Under the pieces are notes generated by a model that was not told where the DNA came from, made no database searches, and worked only from the letters and a program-made list of their open reading frames with translations. Shown here piece by piece: positions 32,326-39,316 of a stretch of DNA of 43,357 nucleotides (positions within the stretch are counted from its first letter, which is position 1; each line of letters opens with the position of its first letter). The stretch is from G963674505 sp964575975 (lineage in GTDB: Bacteria > Desulfobacterota > Desulfobacteria > Desulfobacterales > SKZT01). The position numbers and the translations under genes are program-made. The stretch covers positions 1 through 43,357 of the forward strand of contig CAZNTU010000021.1 of NCBI GenBank assembly GCA_964575975.1. Direction: 5' to 3'.

Positions 32326-32805
32326 ATGATCCCGACCGACGTAAAAAAAGCATTGGAAGAGAGAATCGGCACGGCTAAGCATCCGAAGGAGCTTGTTGTG
32401 GATGTCATGATGGCGTACCAGAACGAACTGGGGTACTTGGACGACGAGGCCGTCGTCGAGGTGGCCGGGCTTGTGGGCATGACGCCTCTCCAAGTGGACG
32501 AGCTGGCGACTTTCTACACGTTCATTTACCGCGATCCTGTGGGAAAGTACGTGATCCACGTTTGCGACAGCCTGATCTGCTGGATGGACGGCTATCTTCC
32601 CATTGTCGACTACCTGAAGAGAAAACTGAACATCGAGGTGGGCGAAACCACGAGAGACGGTCTGTTTACGCTTCTTCCGGTCTGTTGCATCGGCTATTGC
32701 GACCGGGCGCCGGCCATGATGATCAACAAGAAGGTCTTCGGTTTCCTGACGCCGGAAAAGCTCGACGAAATCATCGACGGCCTGACCGCCGGGAAAGAGT
32801 TGTGA
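32326..32805 (+). CDS. nuoE: Complex I subunit NuoE
   Basis: The 159-residue thioredoxin-like protein carries the [2Fe-2S] cluster N1a. Ligands are Cys80 and Cys85 (CDSLIC) and Cys121 and Cys125 (CIGYC), preceded by an extra Cys120 as in E. coli (TLLPxCC). It works with NuoF in the electron-input module in the cytoplasm. The helical N-terminus (ELVVDVMMAYQNELGYLDDEA-like) is typical. The ribosome binding site is weak (GCGGAA). The gene follows the terminator-like structure, so its expression may depend on readthrough or on an unseen promoter. Confidence 0.93.
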   Translation: MIPTDVKKALEERIGTAKHPKELVVDVMMAYQNELGYLDDEAVVEVAGLVGMTPLQVDELATFYTFIYRDPVGKYVIHVCDSLICWMDGYLPIVDYLKRKLNIEVGETTRDGLFTLLPVCCIGYCDRAPAMMINKKVFGFLTPEKLDEIIDGLTAGKEL

Positions 32806-32860
32806 AGAGCATCGGCGCTTGCAACTTTCAATTATCCATTATCGATTTTCGAAAAATTAT

Positions 32861-34141
32861 ATGTATCCTCAAGTATTGCTGAAAAACAGAAAGCCCGACC
32901 GGATAACCACCATCGACGAATACCGCGAAGGTGGCGGATACAGGGCTTTGGAAAAGGCGCTGAAGGGCTCCCGCGCGGACATCAGGCAGGACCTGGAGGA
33001 GGCCATGCTGCTGGGACGCGGCGGCGCCGCGTTTCCCTCCGGAAAGAAGCTCAAGTCGGTGCGCGACGACGCGCCGTTCCCTAGATATATCGTCTGCAAC
33101 GCCGACGAGATGGAGCCGGGCACGTTCAAGGACCGCGTCCTGATCCACGCCGACCCGCACCTTTTAATAGAGGGCATTATCCTAGGCGCGTATTCCATCA
33201 TGGCGGAAAACGGTATCATATTCATCCGGCCCGAGTACGAAAACGCCGCGAGAATCCTGGAACGGGAAATCGGGGTGGCCCGCGAGGCCGGGTTTATAGG
33301 GAAAAAAATCCTGGGTTCCGATTTCAGTTTCGACCTCGTCGTACACAGGAGCGGCGGAAGATACATTTGCGGCGAGGTCACAGCCCAGATCAGAGCGTTG
33401 GAGGGCAAGAGACCCAACCCCAAGCAACCGCCTCCCTACGCCACGGAAAAGGGACTTTGGGGACAGCCCACTCTGTTGTCCAACGTGGAGACCTTCGCGT
33501 GCATTCCCCCTATTCTTCTGAACGGGGCCGAATGGTTCAAGAGCTTGGCCCTTACGGAATCCGCCGCCGGCACGAAACTTTTTTGCGTAAGCGGAAAGGT
33601 CAACCGTCCGGGGTGCTACGAACTTCCCTTGGGCGTGAAGCTCAGCGAGATCGTCGAGGTGTACGCGGGGGGCATGAAAGACGGGGGAAAATTCAAGGCG
33701 TGCCTTCCGGGAGGCGCCTCCACCAATTTCATGTCGGGAAAATACTACGACTTGGAAATGGATTTCCAGACCCTGAAGGATCACGGCTTCCGCCTGGGTA
33801 CCGCCGCGATCATGGTGTTCGACCAGGACACCTGCCTGGTGGAGGCGACGTTGAACCTGACCGAGTTTTTCGCCAGGGAGTCGTGCGGATGGTGTACGCC
33901 GTGCCGGGAAGGATTCCCTTACCTTCGAGACCTTCTGTGGCGCATCGAGCACGGAAAGGGGGAAATGGAGTTCATCCCTTTGATGAAAAACATGTGCAAG
34001 CAGCTTTGGAACAGCTACTGCGCCTTCGCCCCGGGCGGGGTCGGCCCCATAGAGAGCCTGCTCGCCTATTTCGAGGACGAGGTTGCGCGGCACATTGCCG
34101 AAAAAGGATGTCCATTCAAGTCCGGGAAGACGGAAAGATAA
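32861..34141 (+). CDS. nuoF: Complex I subunit NuoF (nicotinamide- and FMN-binding)
   Basis: Read from ATG 32861 the protein has 426 residues and carries FMN, the nicotinamide site and cluster N3. FMN/NADH motifs are GRGGAAFPSGKK (52-63), CNADEMEPGTFKDR and RYICGEVTAQI (168-177). Cluster ligands are Cys342, Cys345, Cys348 (SCGWCTPC) and Cys387. In E. coli and most homologues the second motif reads CGEET; here Val173 stands where E. coli has Glu183, a residue whose loss is reported to let NADPH bind. GRGGAGF has also become GRGGAAF. No good ribosome binding site is visible. An alternative TTG at 32819 would add 14 unlikely residues. The gene ends one base before nuoG. Confidence 0.92.
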   Translation: MYPQVLLKNRKPDRITTIDEYREGGGYRALEKALKGSRADIRQDLEEAMLLGRGGAAFPSGKKLKSVRDDAPFPRYIVCNADEMEPGTFKDRVLIHADPHLLIEGIILGAYSIMAENGIIFIRPEYENAARILEREIGVAREAGFIGKKILGSDFSFDLVVHRSGGRYICGEVTAQIRALEGKRPNPKQPPPYATEKGLWGQPTLLSNVETFACIPPILLNGAEWFKSLALTESAAGTKLFCVSGKVNRPGCYELPLGVKLSEIVEVYAGGMKDGGKFKACLPGGASTNFMSGKYYDLEMDFQTLKDHGFRLGTAAIMVFDQDTCLVEATLNLTEFFARESCGWCTPCREGFPYLRDLLWRIEHGKGEMEFIPLMKNMCKQLWNSYCAFAPGGVGPIESLLAYFEDEVARHIAEKGCPFKSGKTER

Positions 34142-34142
34142 C

Positions 34143-36644
34143 ATGCCGAAACTGATCATAGACGACCGGGAAATAGAAGTCGCGCCGGGCACCAAAGTGA
34201 TCGACGCTGCCGAGATGCTGGGAATCATGATACCGCGCTTTTGCTACCACCGCTCTTTGGGCGCGGTGGGCGCATGCCGGGTTTGCGCCGTCAAGTTCAT
34301 CGAAGGGCCTTACAAGGGCGTTCAGATGAGTTGCATGATCGACGCCAAGGACGGCATGGTGGTTTCCACCACCGACCCGGAGGCAGCGGCTTTCAGAAAG
34401 CGCGTGATCGAATTCCTGATGCTCAGCCATCCCCACGACTGCCCCGTCTGCGACGAGGGCGGACATTGCCTCCTGCAGGACCACACCGTATCCGGCGGCC
34501 ACGGAATCCGCCAATACCAGGGAAACAAGCTGACCTATACGGACCAGTACCTCGGGCCTTTGGTCTATCACGAGATGAACCGTTGCATCAAATGCTACCG
34601 ATGCTCCCGGTTCTACCAGGAATATTGCGGATACTACGATCTGGGCGTCATGCAGATCGGCGCGAAAGTCTATTACGGAAGGTTCCGGGAAGGAATCCTG
34701 CAAAGCCCGTTCACGGGAAACTTGACGGAAATCTGCCCTACCGGAGTCTACACGGACAAGCCCTCCAGATACAAGGGCCGAAGATGGGATTACGAGCGAA
34801 CGCCCTCGGTTTGCATCAACTGCGGCATCGGATGCCTGACAACCGTCAACGCCACGAACCGGGAAATCGTCCGCCAGGAATCCGCTTTCAGCGAAAAGAC
34901 CAACGGATGGTTCATTTGTGACCGTGGAAGATACGGCTTCTATTACGCCCTCGATCCCCGAAGGCCCAGGGAAGCTTCCATCGACGGAAACCAGTTGCCT
35001 TTGCCGGAGGTCCTCCAATCCGCCAAGATCAAGTTGCGGGAAATCTTGGAAAAACATGGTGGAGATTCCATCGGATGGGTCGGTTCCACAAGAAACAGCC
35101 TGGAAACCATGGCCGTGCTGAGCGGGCTCGGAGACGATTCGGCGCGGAACGTGGCCGTTTTCCAAGACGACCGCGCTTTGAAGACGGTGAAAACGGCCGT
35201 TTCGCGACTTTCCTCGGAAATTTGCGTTTCCATGCGGGAGATCGAGCAGGCCGACTTGATCCTCGTGGCGGGGGCCGACCCTGTGAACGAGGCCCCAATG
35301 CTGGCCCTGGCGATGCGGCAGGCAAGCCGAAACGGGGCCTTCACGGCCGTGATCGACCCCAGGCCGGTGGAACTGCCCTTGCCCTTTGCCCATATTCCGG
35401 CTCCGCTTCGCGACCTCTCGCCTATTCTCGCCCGCATGATCAAAGAATCCTTGAAAGAAGGAAAAATAGAAGCGGCCGACAAGAAACTTCGGGAATTTTG
35501 CGACGCGATCGTCGAAAAGAGCGGAGACGGTCAAGCCTACGAAAAGGAGGTCGCCGAAATCCACGACCGGATCGCCAATTGCAAAAAACCCGTGATTGTT
35601 TGCGGCACGCATATTACCAACGAGACCGTTTGCGGCCTGGCCGCCGATTTTGCCCGGATTCTGCGGCCCGGAAAGAATTCCGGCTTGTATTTCACGCTTC
35701 CCGGCCCGAACGCCTTTGCCGCCGGACTGGTCGAAAACATCGATTCGTCCTTCGAGACAATTCTGACAGGCATCGAGGAAGCGCGAATCAAAGCCTTGAT
35801 CGTAGTCGAATGCGATCCTTTTTCCAGTTACCGCGACGAAAAAAGAGTCGTCTCGGCCTTTGAACAGCTCGATTTGGTGGTCGCTGTGGATTGCCTGCAT
35901 TCCAGGACCGCCAAGTCCGCCGACGTTTTGATTCCGACTGCGACTGTATTCGAAAGCGGCGGCGCATTCGTCAACCAGGAAGGAAGAGCGCGGACGATTT
36001 TGCCGTCCTTGAGAAGGGGCCTTTCCATCGAATTGACGGGAAAAGGGAATCATCCCCCCAGGGTTTTCGGGACCAAGCTTCCGGGAGAGGACCTTTTGCC
36101 CGCGTGGAGCGTTTTGGCCTATCTTTCCGGAATTTACCGCGACAGGGGGTCGGAAACGACTTTGTTCGACCTTTTCTCCGACCTTTCCAAAAACGTTCCC
36201 CGTCTGTCGGATCTACCGTTCGCGAGCGGACTTCCTCGCGAGGGGGAGCGGGTTTCGTTGCCGTCTTTGGAAAACGTGTCGCAAAAGGCGGGATACGACG
36301 CGTCTTGGCTCGAGTCTCCACCCTCCGAAGACAAGATTTGCGTCCTGGTCGTCGACAATACTTTCGGGACGGAGCAACTGTCGTTCTTTACCCCGTGTTT
36401 GAAAGAGGTGGAGAAAAAGCCCCATGCGGCGATGCATCCCGAGACGATGAAATCCCTGGACCTTTCGGCCGGGGACAGGATTGCGGTCGGTTCAGGAGAG
36501 CGAGGCGCGGTCGCGCCGGTTGTCGCCCGCGAAAACATGGCGGCGAACACGATAGTGCTTCCCGGGCTTGTCGCCTTCGATTGGAGGGTGTTCGAAAAAT
36601 TGCCCGCGTACGTGGACAAGAAAACGATTCGAAAGGTTTCGTAA
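34143..36644 (+). CDS. nuoG: Complex I subunit NuoG
   Basis: The 833-residue subunit is the electron wire of the peripheral arm. [2Fe-2S] N1b ligands are Cys34, 45, 48 and 64. The N5 site has HPHDCPVCDEGGHC (His plus Cys100, 103, 109), and N4 has Cys148, 151, 154 and 198. A further set, Cys224, 227, 231 and 259 (CINCGIGC with 27 residues to the last Cys), matches the off-path N7 cluster found in E. coli-type and Thermus-type enzymes and missing in many others. The rest is a molybdopterin-oxidoreductase-like scaffold without cofactor motifs. GGAAAG precedes ATG 34143. It follows nuoF by one base and precedes nuoH by 21. Confidence 0.94.
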   Translation: MPKLIIDDREIEVAPGTKVIDAAEMLGIMIPRFCYHRSLGAVGACRVCAVKFIEGPYKGVQMSCMIDAKDGMVVSTTDPEAAAFRKRVIEFLMLSHPHDCPVCDEGGHCLLQDHTVSGGHGIRQYQGNKLTYTDQYLGPLVYHEMNRCIKCYRCSRFYQEYCGYYDLGVMQIGAKVYYGRFREGILQSPFTGNLTEICPTGVYTDKPSRYKGRRWDYERTPSVCINCGIGCLTTVNATNREIVRQESAFSEKTNGWFICDRGRYGFYYALDPRRPREASIDGNQLPLPEVLQSAKIKLREILEKHGGDSIGWVGSTRNSLETMAVLSGLGDDSARNVAVFQDDRALKTVKTAVSRLSSEICVSMREIEQADLILVAGADPVNEAPMLALAMRQASRNGAFTAVIDPRPVELPLPFAHIPAPLRDLSPILARMIKESLKEGKIEAADKKLREFCDAIVEKSGDGQAYEKEVAEIHDRIANCKKPVIVCGTHITNETVCGLAADFARILRPGKNSGLYFTLPGPNAFAAGLVENIDSSFETILTGIEEARIKALIVVECDPFSSYRDEKRVVSAFEQLDLVVAVDCLHSRTAKSADVLIPTATVFESGGAFVNQEGRARTILPSLRRGLSIELTGKGNHPPRVFGTKLPGEDLLPAWSVLAYLSGIYRDRGSETTLFDLFSDLSKNVPRLSDLPFASGLPREGERVSLPSLENVSQKAGYDASWLESPPSEDKICVLVVDNTFGTEQLSFFTPCLKEVEKKPHAAMHPETMKSLDLSAGDRIAVGSGERGAVAPVVARENMAANTIVLPGLVAFDWRVFEKLPAYVDKKTIRKVS

Positions 36645-36665
36645 CCTTGAAGGGATTTTGACAAA

Positions 36666-37655
36666 ATGGCAGCTTGGACAGTCGGCGTTTTGCTGTTGAT
36701 ATTGAAAATCATGGTTTGCCTCGGGGTGGTGCTGTTTATAGCGGCGTACCTGGTTTGGGCCGAGCGAAAATTGCTGGGACGCCTCCAGGTTCGATACGGT
36801 CCCAACCGGGCCGGAATATTCGGCCTTTTGCAGCCGATCGCCGACAGCATCAAGATGATCCTGAAGGAGGACATCGTGCCCGAGCAGGCCGACCGTTACA
36901 TTTTTCTACTGGCGCCGGCCGTGGTCGCGACGACCGCCCTTTTGATGTTCGCGGTGGTGCCTTTCGGCCCGGAGATTACCGTTTACGGACAAAAGGTGCC
37001 CATGGTAATCAGCGACTTGAACGTGGGATTGCTCCTGGTTTTCGCCCTTTCGTCTCTGGGCGTCTACGGCGTGGCCCTCGGCGGGTGGGCCTCCAATTCG
37101 AAATACAGCCTGCTGGGAGGCATCCGGGGAGCGGCGCAGATGATCAGCTACGAGCTGGCGCTAGGCCTTTCCTTGATTCCCATCGTCATGATGGCCGGTT
37201 CCTTCAGTCTGGTGGAAATCGTGGAAGCACAGAAAGGATTCTGGTACATCCTCGTGCAACCCGTATCCTTCGCGATTTTTCTGATCGCGGCCATGGCCGA
37301 AAGCAAAAGAATCCCCTTCGACATTCCCGAGGCCGAAAACGAGCTTGGCGCGGGCTATCACATGGAGTACAGCGGCATGCGGTTCGGCCTGTTCTTCATC
37401 GGGGAGTACGTGCATATGCAGGTCTTCGGCGCACTCATGGCGGTATTCTTTCTGGGGGGATGGCGAGGCCCGTTGCTTCCGGGTCCCGTATGGTTGATCG
37501 TCAAGATGGTTTTCGTGGCGCTGGTGATGATCTGGATTAGAGGCACCCTTCCGCGTATTCGCTACGACCAGCTCATGGAGCTTGGCTGGAAAGTGCTGGT
37601 GCCGGCGGCGCTTGCGAATATCGTGCTGACGGGGGCTTTTATTCTGATAGTATAA
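36666..37655 (+). CDS. nuoH: Complex I subunit NuoH
   Basis: This 329-residue inner membrane protein with about eight segments links the quinone cavity to the proton path. Signatures are AERKLLGRLQVRYGPNRAG (quinone-facing loop) and PFDIPEAENELGAGYH then EYSGMRFGLFFIGEY, with the conserved acidic residues of the E-channel. The final GTLPRIRYDQLMELGWK is also typical. Length is close to the E. coli protein (325). A 99-base gap containing a 9-base tandem repeat separates it from nuoI. Confidence 0.95.
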   Translation: MAAWTVGVLLLILKIMVCLGVVLFIAAYLVWAERKLLGRLQVRYGPNRAGIFGLLQPIADSIKMILKEDIVPEQADRYIFLLAPAVVATTALLMFAVVPFGPEITVYGQKVPMVISDLNVGLLLVFALSSLGVYGVALGGWASNSKYSLLGGIRGAAQMISYELALGLSLIPIVMMAGSFSLVEIVEAQKGFWYILVQPVSFAIFLIAAMAESKRIPFDIPEAENELGAGYHMEYSGMRFGLFFIGEYVHMQVFGALMAVFFLGGWRGPLLPGPVWLIVKMVFVALVMIWIRGTLPRIRYDQLMELGWKVLVPAALANIVLTGAFILIV

Positions 37656-37666
37656 GCAGGATGCCA

Positions 37667-37700
37667 GTCGGACAGGTCGGATTTGTCGGATCAGTCCGAC
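37667..37700. repeat. 9-base tandem repeat between nuoH and nuoI
   Basis: Three units GTCGGACAG, GTCGGATTT and GTCGGATCA (37667-37693) are followed by GTCCGAC. The last block is the inverse of the first GTCGGAC, so the array can also fold into a seven-pair stem. It fills a third of a 99-base intercistronic gap. Confidence 0.6.
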
Positions 37701-37754
37701 CGGAATTGCGCTTGCTCGAGAAAACGGCAAAAAAAACAGAAACAAGGTGACAGC

Positions 37755-38288
37755 ATGTCCGTGTTCGAAGACATAATTGCTCTGGCGGAGGGTTTCGGAA
37801 CCACCATCAGGCATTTGGGACGAAAACCCATAACCGAGCAGTACCCCGAATACAAACGGGAGCTTCCGGTACGTTCCAGGGGAAGAATCATTCTTACGAG
37901 AGACCCCGACGGAAAGGAACGATGCGTCGCCTGCTACCTTTGCTCGGCGGTTTGCCCCGTGACCTGCATCTCCATGCAATCGGACGAGGGGGAGGACGGA
38001 CGTCGGTACGCCAAATGGTTCAGAATCAATTTTGGAAGATGCATCTACTGCGGGTTGTGCGAAGAGGCGTGCCCGACGTCGGCCATCCAGCTCACGCCGT
38101 ATTACGAACATTGCACAAGGAAAATCTTGTCTATGGTCTATGAAAAGGAGGACCTCCTGGAGGACCACTGCGGCAAGGACAAGGAATACAATTTTTACCG
38201 GTACGCCGGAGTGGCTACACGGGAACGGGGCAAGGGCGAGCACGTGAAGGAGGAGCCGCCGGTGAACGTCAGGAGCAACATGCCGTGA
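37755..38288 (+). CDS. nuoI: Complex I subunit NuoI
   Basis: Read from ATG 37755 (AAGGTG upstream) this 177-residue protein carries the two [4Fe-4S] clusters N6a and N6b. Ligands are Cys57, 60, 63 with Cys106, and Cys96, 99, 102 with Cys67, in ERCVACYLCSAVCPVTCIS and CIYCGLCEEACPTSAIQLTP. The sequence around the clusters and the C-terminal YEKEDLL and YNFYR blocks are strikingly like the E. coli protein (180 residues). It passes electrons from NuoG to N2 on NuoB. A 164-base insert with inverted repeats follows. Confidence 0.95.
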   Translation: MSVFEDIIALAEGFGTTIRHLGRKPITEQYPEYKRELPVRSRGRIILTRDPDGKERCVACYLCSAVCPVTCISMQSDEGEDGRRYAKWFRINFGRCIYCGLCEEACPTSAIQLTPYYEHCTRKILSMVYEKEDLLEDHCGKDKEYNFYRYAGVATRERGKGEHVKEEPPVNVRSNMP

Positions 38289-38293
38289 GGAGA

Positions 38294-38440
38294 GGTTTTA
38301 GGTATTAGGTTTTAGGTATTAGGTTTTCGAACGCCACTTGAAAAATGATCGCCCGGATGATGGCGATCGACCAGTAAAGCCGAAGCCTAACACCTAAAGC
38401 CTAACACCTAAAGCCTAACACCTAAAACCTAACAGCTAAA
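38294..38440. repeat. 14-base inverted repeat array between nuoI and nuoJ
   Basis: The left arm holds two exact copies of GGTTTTAGGTATTA (38294-38307, 38308-38321) plus a half copy. The right arm holds three exact copies of GCCTAACACCTAAA (38385-38398, 38399-38412, 38413-38426) and a degenerate fourth (38427-38440). The arms are near reverse complements. A central GATCGCC/GGCGATC hairpin (38347-38353, 38362-38368) lies between. The transcript can fold into a long imperfect stem ending 12 bases before nuoJ, which lacks a clear ribosome binding site. Confidence 0.8.
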
Positions 38441-38452
38441 ACGAATAACGCC

Positions 38453-38998
38453 ATGACATATTATTCGATCATATTTTACCTTTTAGCGACGCTGATCGTC
38501 GTATCCACTGGAATCGCCGTGACCAGGCGCAACATGGTCCACGTGGTGGTCTATCTGGTTTTTTCCTTCTTCGGCACGGCCATGCTCTTCTATCTTTTCG
38601 GAGCGCCGCTGCTGGCCGCCATAGAGATCATCGTCTACGCCGGGGCGATCATGGTCCTGTTTTTATTTGTCATCATGATGCTCAAAGCGGAGACGGGCGA
38701 ACCCGCGTTTTTGCCTCTTGGTCAGTGGATACCCGCCGCGGCGCTGTGCGGGGCGTTGGCGATATTGGGGATTGCGGTCCTGAGCGTCGATCCGGAGGTC
38801 GGAAAGCCGCTGGAACCCGCAATGGCGAGTCCGACCGTTTTCGGCCACTATCTAATTCAGCGGCACTGGCTGTCCATCGAGCTTGTGTCCGTGTTGCTCC
38901 TGGTCGCGTTGGTCGGCGCTCTGCATTTGGGCCAGACCGATACCCCGGAGGAAGCCGAGGAGAACGTAGAGGAGAACGCAATGGAGGAGTCCCGATGA
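38453..38998 (+). CDS. nuoJ: Complex I subunit NuoJ
   Basis: This 181-residue inner membrane protein has five hydrophobic segments. Signatures include NMVHVVVYLVFSFFGTAMLFYLFGAP-like first helices, EIIVYAGAIMVLFLFVIMML (the distorted third helix region, nearly invariant in NuoJ) and a late LVSVLLLVALVGALHLG. Its length matches E. coli (184). It starts right after the inverted-repeat array without a recognisable ribosome binding site, and its stop overlaps the nuoK start (ATGA), so nuoK depends on it. Confidence 0.94.
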   Translation: MTYYSIIFYLLATLIVVSTGIAVTRRNMVHVVVYLVFSFFGTAMLFYLFGAPLLAAIEIIVYAGAIMVLFLFVIMMLKAETGEPAFLPLGQWIPAAALCGALAILGIAVLSVDPEVGKPLEPAMASPTVFGHYLIQRHWLSIELVSVLLLVALVGALHLGQTDTPEEAEENVEENAMEESR

Positions 38999-39306
38999 TT
39001 GTTCCGTTCAGCCACGTATTGACCCTGGCGGGCGTCGTTTTCGCGATGGGCGTTTTCTGCGCCGTTTCGAGACGCAACCTGATCATGATTCTGCTAGGCC
39101 TGGAAATCATGTTGAACGGCGCCACCATCGCCTTTGTGGGAGCGTCGCTGCATTTCCAGGCTCTGGAAGGCCAGGCCATCGCGCTTTTCGTCATGGCGGC
39201 GGCTGCGGCAGAGGTGTCGGTGGGACTCGCGCTGTTCGTTTGTATTTTCAAACGGACGGGCACGATGGACCCGAGAATGATATTCAAGCAACCCAAAACC
39301 GAATAG
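38995..39306 (+). CDS. nuoK: Complex I subunit NuoK
   Basis: This 103-residue membrane protein with three segments has the NuoK pattern: VSRRNLIMILLGLEIMLNGATIAF, containing the conserved Glu of helix 2 (LGLEIMLN), and a second Glu in AAAAAEVSVGLALFV. Both acidic residues lie on the proton path between NuoH and the antiporter-like subunits. The start overlaps the nuoJ stop by four bases. It is slightly longer than the E. coli protein (100). Confidence 0.94.
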   Translation: MIVPFSHVLTLAGVVFAMGVFCAVSRRNLIMILLGLEIMLNGATIAFVGASLHFQALEGQAIALFVMAAAAAEVSVGLALFVCIFKRTGTMDPRMIFKQPKTE

Positions 39307-39316
39307 TCGAAAGCCA

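Noticed and set aside
34116..36053. A 645-codon open frame on the minus strand
   Set aside because: It is antisense to nuoG, whose frame shows all iron-sulfur ligands; long antisense frames are expected at this GC content.
36657..36662. TTGACA just before nuoH
   Set aside because: It lies only a few bases from the start codon with no room for a -10 element or leader.
38294..38440. CRISPR array
   Set aside because: The repeats are 14 bases, contiguous without spacers, and in inverted orientation on the two sides; no cas genes are near.
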